Below, piece by piece: positions 55,609-64,000 of a stretch of 64,000 nt of DNA; position 1 is the stretch's first letter; every line of letters begins with the position of its first letter. The position numbers were made by a program, and so were the translations under genes. The stretch is from Candidatus Heimdallarchaeota archaeon (lineage in GTDB: Archaea > Asgardarchaeota > Heimdallarchaeia > JABLTI01): positions 62,001 through 126,000 of the forward strand of contig JABCTZ010000036.1 in assembly GCA_018238155.1 (NCBI GenBank), given 5' to 3'. The notes beneath the pieces were generated by a model. That model was not told the origin of the DNA and searched no databases. It was given only the letters and a program-made list of their open reading frames with translations.

Positions 55609-56724
55609 TCAATTTTTATTCTTTAACTTGTTAATTGTTTCTTTCAAAGCTTCCAAGAATTTGGTATTATTTTCTTTTGAAGTTACACTCATCCTTAAGC
55701 AATTTTCGCAAAGTGGCACTTTACTCATATTTCTAATAAGAACCCCTGTGTCTCTAAGTAAATTTTCCTGAATTTCGTCAGCTGAGAAATTATTTACTTT
55801 AAACATGATGAAATTAGTAAAAGATTTGTAAGGAGTAATTTCAGATATTTTTTGTAATTCGAGGAATATTCTTTCTCTTTCAGTTACAATCCCTTTAGTT
55901 AAATTTGTTAGCAATTTGTTTTCTTGTATAACTGCTTTAGCTAATTCTAGAGATGCTATGTTTACATTGAATGCAGGAAGAAGTTCCTTTATTCTTGAAA
56001 CTAAAAACTCATCACCTAATGCATATCCAATTCTCATACCTGCCATACCATAAAATTTTGACATGCTTTTCATGATGATTAGATTTGGATAGTCATCTAG
56101 TGCGTTAATAAGAGAATATTGACCAAAATCTGAATACGTTTCGTCTAATGCAACGATGCCTGGGAATTCAGAAATAAGCTTTCGCAATTTTCCCTCTTCA
56201 AATTGATTTCCAGTTGGATTGTTAGGCGAACAGAGAAATAGCAATCGATCCTTTTTTGGTGTTATATTAGATAAAATATAATCTGTGTCAAGATCAAATT
56301 CAGGAGCAGGCGTTAAAAGAAGTTCAGTTATTCCTCCACCTTGAACTTTTGCTGCATGTTCATACATTGGATACGTAGGATTGATAATAACAGCATTTTG
56401 ACCTGCAATAATTGTTAATCGTACCATAAGATCAATAATTTTATCTCCTCCATTTCCAATCACAACTTGGTTAGAGTTTAGATTATTTTTTTCTGCTACC
56501 AGATCACATAAAGAATCACAATAGTCTTCTGGATATATTCTTGGGTCGATTTTTGCTGCAATTTGTTTCATTAATTTTTTAATGACTTCTTCTGGGAAAG
56601 CCAGATTTTCATTTAAACCTATTCGAACAGTTACTTTTTCCTTAATTTTCGCAGGCATAAATCCTCCTTTTCCTTGAAAGGGGTCATTAATCATGCTAGA
56701 CAAATAGACTTTTTTCTCTTGCAT
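55609..56724 (-). CDS. HisC-like PLP-dependent aminotransferase
   Basis: A fold-type I aminotransferase (371 aa) of the histidinol-phosphate/threonine-phosphate type. The PLP contacts are present: NGGDKIIDL, the SPNNPTGN turn, DETYSDF and the lysine motif SMSKFYGMAGMRIGY near residue 218. Other histidine genes are absent, so the substrate (histidinol phosphate, aromatic amino acid or another) is open. The start at 56724 gives a full-length N-terminus; an ATG at 56658 behind a strong AAAGGAGG is an alternative that drops 22 residues. Confidence 0.82.
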   Translation of the reverse strand: MQEKKVYLSSMINDPFQGKGGFMPAKIKEKVTVRIGLNENLAFPEEVIKKLMKQIAAKIDPRIYPEDYCDSLCDLVAEKNNLNSNQVVIGNGGDKIIDLMVRLTIIAGQNAVIINPTYPMYEHAAKVQGGGITELLLTPAPEFDLDTDYILSNITPKKDRLLFLCSPNNPTGNQFEEGKLRKLISEFPGIVALDETYSDFGQYSLINALDDYPNLIIMKSMSKFYGMAGMRIGYALGDEFLVSRIKELLPAFNVNIASLELAKAVIQENKLLTNLTKGIVTERERIFLELQKISEITPYKSFTNFIMFKVNNFSADEIQENLLRDTGVLIRNMSKVPLCENCLRMSVTSKENNTKFLEALKETINKLKNKN

Positions 56725-56779
56725 TAATTATCAAATCCAATTATATTCTGCTAGTTAAACTCTAGTAAATGTTTTTTGG

Positions 56780-59149
56780 TTACTCAAGACCAAGTTCCTT
56801 TTTGACCGTATTTGTCCAAGCTTGGAACTTCATACCATGTCTCATTGGACCTATGAATTTAATCTGTTTAGACATATACGCTGAAGCGGCATTAACTTCT
56901 CCTGTAAATATCCCTGCAGCAACTGATTTATCCATCTCAATTAGGACATCATTAGATTCCAATATTCCTTCTCCGGTAGAAAATTTTCCGTTATCAATGT
57001 TTATCCAGTATCCTGGTCCGGGAACGATTTTAAATTGGAAATTCAGTTTTGATTTCTTTGATTTATTCTGAATTTTCTTATTGCCATTACATATTTCAAC
57101 TAAAACTTCAAGGTATTCAGGAATGTCTTCTAAATCAAAAGTTCCAGATTTCACTTTGGAAATAACAACTCCACGCAATCCTTCACCAAAAGAAGAAGCA
57201 TCCACTGATTTTGGCGGTTCAGCAGTTTCTAAAGTTAAGCCAATTTCAAATCCATCATGAATTGCATCAAGCATTTTTCTTACTCTTTTCCTTTTACAAT
57301 CTCCAATTTTGAAAACTTTTGGAACTAGTTTTTTCATATCATCTTCAATATCACAAAACGGCTTTGGTTCAATGGTGTTTACAATAGCATCAAATGCTAC
57401 AGTTTTTTCTTCATTATCTTTTAGTAAAATTGCTTCGTTCTTTTTGATTAATTTTATTGACGTTCCAACATGTACGGTAATGAGTTCATTATCAAATGTT
57501 TGTTGTACTATTTCTGAGCCAACGAGAGAATATAGATCTGCACCCAGAATTGAACTTTCTTCTATTAAAATTACTGATTTACCTTTACTTGTAAGATAAT
57601 CCGCAACCTCAATTCCAATCATACCACCGTTTAGAACAAGGATAGTTTTTCCCTCTGGAATGTTTCCACTTAAAACTTCTTCAAAAGTAGAGACCTGATC
57701 ATCAATTAGTCCATTTATAACAGGGATTTGTATCTTAGAACCCGTAGCTAAAATTGCTACGTTGGGTTTAAAATCTTCAACTATCTTTTCATCAAAAGTG
57801 GTGTTTAATTTGAGAGGAATAGCTAATTTCTCAATCAATATTTCATAATAATTTAGTACATTGTTTAGTTCAGATTTCATTGGTGAAACTTTGGCCAACA
57901 ACAAACTACCACCTATCTTATCTTTGCTTTCAATTAGTAAAACTTCATGCCCTCTTAATTTCGCTACTCGAGCAGCTTCTAATCCTGCTGGTCCTGCTCC
58001 AACAATTAGTACTTTCTGAGGATCAATTGTTCTTCCAATATCCTCATCTGTTCCAAGTACATTTGGATTTACTGCACACTTTAATGATTCTTCAATTAAT
58101 ATCTGATTTAAACAAGCATTACATGCCGGGCATATAATTACCTCATCTCTCTTTCCCTCTTGTAATTTATTTGGGAGAAATGGATCTGCTATTAGTGCTC
58201 TTCCCATAGCTACCATATCTGCTCTCCCTTCCTGTAGGATTTTTTCTGCAATTTCAGGTGTATTTATTCTTCCTACAACACAAATTGGCACTTTTTGAAC
58301 TGCACTTTTAATTATCGCCGAATATTCTGAATATACACCACGTGGAATGTTCATAAATGGGACAACAGGATAATAGGGCGAATCAAAAATACCTGCTGTA
58401 ATATTGATGAGGCCTACTCCATTTTCCTCGAGAGCAACAGCAATTTTTGCCATATCATCTACTTCAAGACCGCCTTCAATATAATCTCTACAGTTTATTC
58501 TAAAACCAATAATGAAATTCTCCCCACACTTATTTCTAATAGCATTCAATATCTCGAGAGCAATTCTCATTCTATTTTCTAAGGAACCACCATACTCGTC
58601 AGTTCTTTTGTTGTACACTGGAGAAAAAAATTGATTAATTAAATATCCATGCCCTGCATGAATTTCTACTCCGTCAAATCCTGCCTTTTTGACACGCAAA
58701 CATGCTTTTGCGTAGTTAGCAGTTAATTTCTTAATCATCTTCTTTGTGAGTGGTTGAGGGATAACTCCTGTTAAAGTGCTTGGTATATCTGACGGACCTA
58801 CTAATTGTTCTCCTGTAATGAAACTTGTAGCTTGAATGCCTGCATGATAAACTTGTATCATCGCGAGCGCACCATGTTTCTTGATGCTTTCAGCAACTTT
58901 TCGTAAATGAGGTATCTTTCTATCATTCTCTGCACTGAGCATACGAAGAGTACCTCGTCCAACAACATCGAAATAAGTTGCTTCAGCAATAATGATACCT
59001 GCACCACCTTTTGATCGTAATTCATAATATTTCAAATTACATTCAGTAGCTTGTCCTTTTTCATCTCCAAAATTAGTATCCATCCCTGGCATTACTATTC
59101 TATTTCTAATCATCACATTTCCAATTGTAATAGGTTCAAATAGTTTCAA
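56780..59149 (-). CDS. Old-yellow-enzyme/2,4-dienoyl-CoA reductase-like flavoprotein fused to an SCP2 domain
   Basis: A 789-aa multidomain oxidoreductase. Residues 1-330 form the FMN barrel (FEPITIGNVMIRNRIVMPGM, HAGHGYLINQFFSPVYNKR). Near 335-355 a Cys cluster (CPACNAC, then C) binds [4Fe-4S]. Residues 375-640 hold the FAD/NAD domain (VLIVGAGPAGLEAARVA). Residues about 680-789 match an SCP2 sterol/lipid-carrier domain (GEVNAASAYMSKQIKFIG), absent in typical family members. I chose the TTG at 59149 because GGTGA lies 5 bp upstream and the product then starts MKLFEPI. It lies 55 bp upstream of the aminotransferase gene. Confidence 0.85.
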   Translation of the reverse strand: MKLFEPITIGNVMIRNRIVMPGMDTNFGDEKGQATECNLKYYELRSKGGAGIIIAEATYFDVVGRGTLRMLSAENDRKIPHLRKVAESIKKHGALAMIQVYHAGIQATSFITGEQLVGPSDIPSTLTGVIPQPLTKKMIKKLTANYAKACLRVKKAGFDGVEIHAGHGYLINQFFSPVYNKRTDEYGGSLENRMRIALEILNAIRNKCGENFIIGFRINCRDYIEGGLEVDDMAKIAVALEENGVGLINITAGIFDSPYYPVVPFMNIPRGVYSEYSAIIKSAVQKVPICVVGRINTPEIAEKILQEGRADMVAMGRALIADPFLPNKLQEGKRDEVIICPACNACLNQILIEESLKCAVNPNVLGTDEDIGRTIDPQKVLIVGAGPAGLEAARVAKLRGHEVLLIESKDKIGGSLLLAKVSPMKSELNNVLNYYEILIEKLAIPLKLNTTFDEKIVEDFKPNVAILATGSKIQIPVINGLIDDQVSTFEEVLSGNIPEGKTILVLNGGMIGIEVADYLTSKGKSVILIEESSILGADLYSLVGSEIVQQTFDNELITVHVGTSIKLIKKNEAILLKDNEEKTVAFDAIVNTIEPKPFCDIEDDMKKLVPKVFKIGDCKRKRVRKMLDAIHDGFEIGLTLETAEPPKSVDASSFGEGLRGVVISKVKSGTFDLEDIPEYLEVLVEICNGNKKIQNKSKKSKLNFQFKIVPGPGYWINIDNGKFSTGEGILESNDVLIEMDKSVAAGIFTGEVNAASAYMSKQIKFIGPMRHGMKFQAWTNTVKKELGLE

Positions 59150-59311
59150 TCGCTTCACCAATATTTATTGTTAGTAATTAATACTACATGTAATTAGTTA
59201 TTATGATAAAAAATTTACCTTAAAAAAAGCAATCAATTCTCAAGGAGTATATTACGTTCTATTACAAGAAGACCCACAATCCTTTTGAGAAGAAAAAATC
59301 CTTCTACAAAT

Positions 59312-61267
59312 ATGAAACGAATAAGCTTTGATTTCACTGCTGAATGGTTTAGATTAATATTGATCCTTTTTGGTGGTTTACTTGTAGGTGGTATAATGTT
59401 TCTTTTTAATAGTTTAACGGGGTTCTTTACAGCATTCACACTCCTTATTCAGATAATTATAATCATTGTTTTTTGTTTATGGTATTTAAGATTAATATTT
59501 GCTTATATAACAGAACTAAGAAAAAAAAACCCCGAGAAAAAAGTTGGCATTCCTATTGGTTGGGCTATAGCTGGATTGCTTATTACTCTTATCAATTTCA
59601 TTGTATGGATAGGACTTTCAGTTATGATGTATAATTTCCCGAAAGTGGTTTTCTTTATACCAACTGCTTTAGCAATGGTTCAAATTCTTTACTTGTTCAT
59701 AAAAAGCAATAGACGAAATATGAAAGATTGGTTTCTATTATTATACAATAGCTTTTCATTTCTCTATCTATTTATTTGGATGTTATTTGATTTTGGAGTT
59801 GATATGCCTGGGGTATTAGGGGTTTTTAGTCATACAATTACTGGCAATGTTATGTGGTGGCAATTACTATTCGTTAATACAGGAGCATTCTTCTCACCAA
59901 CATTTATTTTTCCACCCTATCTTTTAAATCCAAGATATTATTTTGCACAACCAGTAGATGAATATCTTGCTGAGAAAAAAGCACAGGAAGATAAAATTGA
60001 ATCCAAAAAACAAATCGAAATAGCTAAAACTGAAGAAACTGAACAAGAAAAGATTTTACCAGGTGAAAGGAAACCATTTTTCGAGGAAAGAGAAAAACAG
60101 CGAGAAATTGATGAAGAAGTTAAGGCAATAGAAAAAGAAGTTTCAAGAATGAACATTGATAAAGATGTACAACATGCAGAATATGTTGGTTCTAGTGACA
60201 TCTCCTTTTCATATAGGCAGATCATAGCAAGATTTGATACCTTTTTACGGACATTTTCTCTCAGCGTTATTTTAATTCTAATCGTTATTACTCCCGTCAT
60301 GTTTGCGGGAAATATTTCTATGAATATATCTCCGGCTTATAACAAATTGGACTTTGCTCAAAAACCAGATATGGTTATTGCCGTAGATGGGAGCGTTTTC
60401 TCCTCATATGATTTTGAGGGAAATTTTTCTTATTACTGGAATACTGAACTGATCAATGAAATTGATCTTGCTAAGGATTTACATGCAACGCATCTACGTT
60501 ATAATATTAAATCAAGAATACTAAACAATACCAAATCAAAGCAAATACTTGACTCTGGTATTGCAATGATCCAGAATCAGGGTTTGAAAGTTATTCTAGC
60601 GGTAAGTGGTGATTTATTTTTCTTAAAGAAAGATTTGATTGATAATATCTATAAAGATGCTATTTCACTTGCTCAAGATTATCAACCTGATTATATGGTA
60701 GTTTATAATGAAATCAATGGTGAATTGCTGAATAACATAAATGAAATTTCTACAATAGATGATTGGCTACCTGCAATCGCAAATGTCACAAATAAAATTA
60801 AATCTTTAAGTCCCTCTACAAAAGTGGTTTCTTCTTTGTTAGCAACAAAGAATGGTATGAGTGATTTGCAATCAATGCTAGCTTATAATACCAGTTTAGA
60901 TGTTATCAGTATTAGTTTCTATCCTATTTTCTTTGGATGGCGTTTCAATTTGCTGAAGGAATACAGTGTTCTTTTCCATCAAGAAAGCTCCGGTGAAAAA
61001 TACTGGATTGGTGAAACAGGAATGGAAACATTGAACTATGGAGAAGGTGCGCAAGCTCGTTACTTAGCTAAAGTCCTTGATTTAGCAGCAAAAACAACAG
61101 AACTAGATGCGGATGGTGTGTGTATTAAAAGTCTAATAGATAATCATGGATATACAATAGAGCATGGGATAACAAGTCACATGGGTCTTGTTTATTTCAA
61201 CGGAAAGAAGAAAAAATCATTTGATGCAGTAAAATATGCTGCAGAAGTGATATTTTCGCTTACTTAA
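59312..61267 (+). CDS. Multi-helix membrane protein with an outside glycoside-hydrolase-like domain
   Basis: The first 220 residues contain about five or six membrane helices; a charged cytosolic linker of about 80 residues follows, then a membrane helix (about 310-335) and an outside domain (about 350-650). That domain has a TIM-barrel GH-A-clan pattern: an acid/base Glu in MVVYNEING (near 465) and a nucleophile Glu in YWIGETGME (near 566). A cell-surface beta-glycosidase or glycan-binding protein is likely. ATG at 59312 is preferred over TTG at 59285. Substrate unknown. Confidence 0.75.
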   Translation: MKRISFDFTAEWFRLILILFGGLLVGGIMFLFNSLTGFFTAFTLLIQIIIIIVFCLWYLRLIFAYITELRKKNPEKKVGIPIGWAIAGLLITLINFIVWIGLSVMMYNFPKVVFFIPTALAMVQILYLFIKSNRRNMKDWFLLLYNSFSFLYLFIWMLFDFGVDMPGVLGVFSHTITGNVMWWQLLFVNTGAFFSPTFIFPPYLLNPRYYFAQPVDEYLAEKKAQEDKIESKKQIEIAKTEETEQEKILPGERKPFFEEREKQREIDEEVKAIEKEVSRMNIDKDVQHAEYVGSSDISFSYRQIIARFDTFLRTFSLSVILILIVITPVMFAGNISMNISPAYNKLDFAQKPDMVIAVDGSVFSSYDFEGNFSYYWNTELINEIDLAKDLHATHLRYNIKSRILNNTKSKQILDSGIAMIQNQGLKVILAVSGDLFFLKKDLIDNIYKDAISLAQDYQPDYMVVYNEINGELLNNINEISTIDDWLPAIANVTNKIKSLSPSTKVVSSLLATKNGMSDLQSMLAYNTSLDVISISFYPIFFGWRFNLLKEYSVLFHQESSGEKYWIGETGMETLNYGEGAQARYLAKVLDLAAKTTELDADGVCIKSLIDNHGYTIEHGITSHMGLVYFNGKKKKSFDAVKYAAEVIFSLT

Positions 61268-61297
61268 ACCGCCATTTTTCAATAAACATTACCGAAA

Positions 61298-61322
61298 GTT
61301 TTTTTTAAATAAAAAAAAACTC
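61298..61322 (+). terminator. A/T hairpin after the glycoside-hydrolase-like gene
   Basis: AGTTTTTTTT (61298-61307) and AAAAAAAACT (61313-61322) are perfect inverted copies with a 5-base loop. The T run itself could end transcription in archaea. Confidence 0.45.
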
Positions 61323-61448
61323 CCCTTTTGCTGAGAATTGCCTAACCAAAGAGACAAAGCAATTAAAAAGAGAACATATTTATTGTTATAATATAAAAGA
61401 AGGCAAAAAAGCACTTCGATTAATAAACTAAAACTGAGGGTCCGCTTC

Positions 61449-62006
61449 ATGAGTTTCCGTGAAAGAAGATTCAAAACATCAACAGAAAAAGACATAAAAA
61501 TTCGATTATTAAATTGGACTGATCTAAATGGAATTACAAAGTTCCATGGTGAATTATACGATTGCAATTATTTTGATTCCCCACCCAACACTACTTTAGA
61601 AGTTAGATATGTTTTACGTAATTTGGAAGCGAGGGAACTTGCAGGCGGCTTAAGCTTAATAGCTGAACATCAGAAAGAGGTTATTGCTGAAGCAACACTT
61701 GAGACAAGTGTTTTTGGTATTCCAGTTCAGAAGCATGTGGGTAAAATTGGTGTAGTTGTATTACCTGAATGGAGACGTTTAGGAATTGGTACTGAATTAA
61801 TTACTGCTTTAGAGCATTTTGCAATAAGAAATGGTATCTTAACCCTTTGGACCCACTTCGAACGCGATTGTGAAGCCGAAGAAAATTTCTACTGTGAAAA
61901 ACACAAGTATGTTAAAACAGGGTTGCTTAAAAAAGCATTAATGCGTCAAAACAAACCTAAGGATCATTTAATTGTTCAGAAGGAACTTCCAAGAGGCGGA
62001 ATTTAA
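61449..62006 (+). CDS. GNAT acetyltransferase, 185 aa
   Basis: A single GNAT domain with the acetyl-CoA loop VLPEWRRLGIGTELITALEHF near residue 105 and a closing NFYCEKHKYVKTGLLKKALM. The N-terminus (RERRFKTSTEKDIKIRLLNWTDLNGITKF) is basic. The ATG has GAGGG about 9 bp upstream. Substrate unknown. A strong hairpin terminator follows. Confidence 0.78.
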   Translation: MSFRERRFKTSTEKDIKIRLLNWTDLNGITKFHGELYDCNYFDSPPNTTLEVRYVLRNLEARELAGGLSLIAEHQKEVIAEATLETSVFGIPVQKHVGKIGVVVLPEWRRLGIGTELITALEHFAIRNGILTLWTHFERDCEAEENFYCEKHKYVKTGLLKKALMRQNKPKDHLIVQKELPRGGI

Positions 62007-62018
62007 CCTTTTTTTCTT

Positions 62019-62058
62019 AAGTTTTGCTGAAACGCAAAACTTTATTTTCTTCTTTAAG
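62019..62058 (+). terminator. Hairpin terminator after the GNAT gene
   Basis: AAGTTTTGC (62019-62027) and GCAAAACTT (62034-62042) form a perfect 9-bp stem with a 6-base loop, followed by TATTTTCTTCTTT. Confidence 0.65.
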
Positions 62059-62139
62059 TAATCAGCTTATACTCAGCAAAAAGTTTTGTATTTATCATTA
62101 ACTTTCAGCTAATCATTTCTCTCTTGGAGCTCAATTTAA

Positions 62140-64000
62140 ATGTCTAAAAAAGGAACAAATACTTCTAAAAATAAAAAAAATAAGGTATCTGTTTCGAAAG
62201 AAAAAGAATTTGATTTTTCAAAACTTGAAAAAAAAATCAATGAACTTGAATTTGCATTAATTCAAAGTGAAATGAAACAGTTAGGACTTTTTGAGCTAAC
62301 AAATGATGCGATATTTTTTATCAGTATGGATGGAAATTATCATGATGTTAACTTGAGAGCAGCAGAAATGTTAGGTTACAATCGACAAGATGTGATTGGC
62401 AAGAGCGCACTCCATTTTATTGTTGAAGAAGAAAAAGAGAGCTCTTCAAAGAAACTAGCAGATTTACAAGCAGGTCGCATTCTTCCAATATACACCAGAA
62501 CTTTCAAGAGAAGAAATGGCTCTACTTTTCGAGCAGAAATTAATGCCGCTGTTGTTCAGGATGAAGAGGGGAATCCTGTTTATATCCAAAGTGCTGTTAG
62601 AGATATTAGTGAGAGAGTTGAAGCAGAAGATTCCTTGAACCGTGAAAGAAAAGCCTATAACTTAATTTCAGAAGCAATTATTTATTCAGAAGATCTTAAA
62701 GACTTTTGTAATAGATGTCTTTCCGGTTTGACTTCACTTTTAGGTTTTGATGATTCAACTGTAAGGACATTTGATGAAGATTCTCGAATGTTAAATCCCA
62801 TAACTTCTATTAGTGTATTAAAGGATGGTGACATTTCATTAATAGGTCCTAAATCGATAGATGATCCTAATTTCATTTTTTCATTAACAGCACGTACTAA
62901 ACGAATTATCGTTTCAACAAGATCTGAGGATAGAGTTATTCTAGCACCTTTTGCTAAACGCTTAAAAGAGTTAAATGTTCATGCACTTATTTCCTGGCCG
63001 ATACTTGATGGAAAAGAAGAGCTTCTTGGGACTTTACAATTGATATCTTATAAACATAAAGAAATTACTGATGAAGATTTACTTTTCTTTGATATTATAG
63101 CTCATATGTTTACTGTTGCATTTGAAAGAAAAAGAAGCGATGATGCTTTGAGAAACAGCGAAAAAAAATATCGTTCTTTTGCTCAGAATTTTCAAGGCAT
63201 TATTTACAGAATCCGCAGAGATGGTACACCAATATTCTATAATGGTGCAATGGAAGAAATTTCAGGCTATACGACTCATGAGTTAACTTCTATGAATCCA
63301 AAATGGATTGATATTGTTCATCCTGATGACCAAGAAATGGTTAAGAGTGAATTTAATCGTTTACTTTCTCCTCAGTGTACAATAATTGATATTGAATATC
63401 GAATAATTCGTAAAGATGGACTGATCAGATGGGTTCACGAAATAGGTCAAACAATTTGTAATGAAAGAAATGATCCCATTTGGATTCATGGTGTGATTTA
63501 TGACATATCTGAAAGAAAGCGTTCAGAGGAAATTCAAGCAAAACAAAGAGACATTAGTAATTCTCTTGCTGCAACAAGCAATTTAGCAGAAGCATTATCA
63601 GTTGTTCTAGATGTTACTTCAGAAATGGATGTCATGGACTCTGGAAGTATTTACATTATTGATAGAGACTCACGTTTTCTGGATTTGATTGACACAAAAA
63701 ACCTTCCCAAAGAAGTAGCGAAAGAATTAGCTTACTTTTCAACTCATTCCCCATTCACACAAGCAATCCTTTCTGGAAAACCTGTCTATATTGAATCTGT
63801 TGGTCAAATGCCACAAAACATTGATGATAATTTGAAAAAGGAAGGGATTCTTGCAATAGCAACTCTTCCAATTATTTCTGAAGGAAATATTGTTGCTGCT
63901 ATTTTCTTGGCTTCACGTAAGTCAATTAGCATACCAATAAACACTCGAAATGCATTAGAAACGATTGCTTCTCAAATTGGTGCGTCAATATCTCGAATAC
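62140..64000 (+). CDS. PAS/GAF multi-domain sensor protein (3' truncated)
   Basis: An open frame runs from the ATG at 62140 (GGAG 10 bp upstream) to the window edge, 620 residues. After a Lys-rich start and a short coiled coil come a PAS domain (about 50-160; FISMDGNYHDVNLRAAEMLG, IQSAVRDISERVEA), a GAF domain (about 170-330), a second PAS domain (about 346-460; TPIFYNGAMEEISGYTTHEL, GVIYDISERKRSEE) and a second GAF domain (about 467-620). No membrane helix is seen, so it is a cytosolic sensor. A histidine kinase or other output domain probably lies beyond the edge. Confidence 0.85.
   Translation, partial: MSKKGTNTSKNKKNKVSVSKEKEFDFSKLEKKINELEFALIQSEMKQLGLFELTNDAIFFISMDGNYHDVNLRAAEMLGYNRQDVIGKSALHFIVEEEKESSSKKLADLQAGRILPIYTRTFKRRNGSTFRAEINAAVVQDEEGNPVYIQSAVRDISERVEAEDSLNRERKAYNLISEAIIYSEDLKDFCNRCLSGLTSLLGFDDSTVRTFDEDSRMLNPITSISVLKDGDISLIGPKSIDDPNFIFSLTARTKRIIVSTRSEDRVILAPFAKRLKELNVHALISWPILDGKEELLGTLQLISYKHKEITDEDLLFFDIIAHMFTVAFERKRSDDALRNSEKKYRSFAQNFQGIIYRIRRDGTPIFYNGAMEEISGYTTHELTSMNPKWIDIVHPDDQEMVKSEFNRLLSPQCTIIDIEYRIIRKDGLIRWVHEIGQTICNERNDPIWIHGVIYDISERKRSEEIQAKQRDISNSLAATSNLAEALSVVLDVTSEMDVMDSGSIYIIDRDSRFLDLIDTKNLPKEVAKELAYFSTHSPFTQAILSGKPVYIESVGQMPQNIDDNLKKEGILAIATLPIISEGNIVAAIFLASRKSISIPINTRNALETIASQIGASISRI

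Overview
The window is low-GC DNA from an archaeon, most likely an Asgard archaeon (Heimdallarchaeia-like is my guess; the rank is not proven). The archaeal call rests on aIF6, ribosomal protein L20a/LX, prefoldin alpha, FtsY, proteasome-activating nucleotidase (PAN), A/V-type ATPase subunit D, a GEK1/DTD2-type D-aminoacyl-tRNA deacylase and a DUF123 protein. The Asgard call rests mainly on an Arf-like small GTPase with full G1-G5 motifs. Translation signals are consistent: many genes start with TTG or GTG behind a Shine-Dalgarno core of GGTGA or GGAG type, and I used this to move several starts. Many genes are followed by short hairpins with T-rich tails. I see no rRNA, tRNA, CRISPR array, insertion sequence or prophage.

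Layout. 1-3.7 kb: an unknown gene fragment, an unknown protein, dtdA coupled to a PfkB sugar kinase, and an isolated ornithine carbamoyltransferase. 3.7-4.27 kb: the only long gene-free stretch, with several inverted repeats. 4.3-7.5 kb: a giant membrane-anchored surface protein with 24 calcium-type (TSP3-like) repeats. 7.6-10.2 kb: the conserved archaeal operon aif6-rpl20a-pfdA-ftsY. 10.4-13.7 kb: DHH phosphoesterase, M24 peptidase overlapped by DUF123, and a pyruvate-kinase-C-terminal-like protein. 13.7-17 kb: an exported phospholipase D/lamin-tail protein flanked by two apparently paralogous unknown proteins. 17-25 kb: lipoate ligase, Mth938-like protein, lipase, two double-domain GNAT proteins, small membrane and zinc-ribbon proteins, and an Lrp regulator. 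25-30.4 kb: the Arf-like GTPase with an extra C-terminal domain, divergent from a three-gene ABC-2 exporter, then an ITPase. 30.4-37.7 kb: coiled-coil membrane protein, GNAT, PAN, AtpD, ATP-type PEP carboxykinase and a HEAT-repeat protein. 37.8-46.2 kb: surface proteins, an AspA/AstE-type hydrolase, a PH-like membrane protein, an acidic-tailed membrane protein, two OsmC proteins and a 2-hydroxyacid dehydrogenase. 46.2-51.3 kb: a SERCA-type Ca2+-ATPase and a three-gene operon (PH-like membrane protein, small TSP3 protein, winged-helix protein). 51.5-54.5 kb: korDABC, a 2-oxoacid:ferredoxin oxidoreductase. 54.6-64 kb: helical-repeat protein, HisC-like aminotransferase, old-yellow-enzyme/SCP2 fusion, membrane-tethered glycoside-hydrolase-like protein, GNAT, and a truncated PAS/GAF sensor.

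How it works together. Informational and quality-control genes (aIF6, FtsY, prefoldin, PAN, DtdA, ITPase) are mixed with central carbon genes (2-oxoacid oxidoreductase, PEP carboxykinase, lipoate ligase) and a large set of envelope proteins: exported or anchored proteins with beta-rich ectodomains, calcium-type repeats, PLD-lamin-tail and glycosidase-like ectodomains, and membrane proteins with cytosolic PH-like domains. The strongest candidates for undescribed biology are the GTPase with its attached domain, the OYE-SCP2 fusion, the PLD/lamin-tail locus, and the TSP3/PH-like operon. Functions of these are inferred from sequence motifs only.
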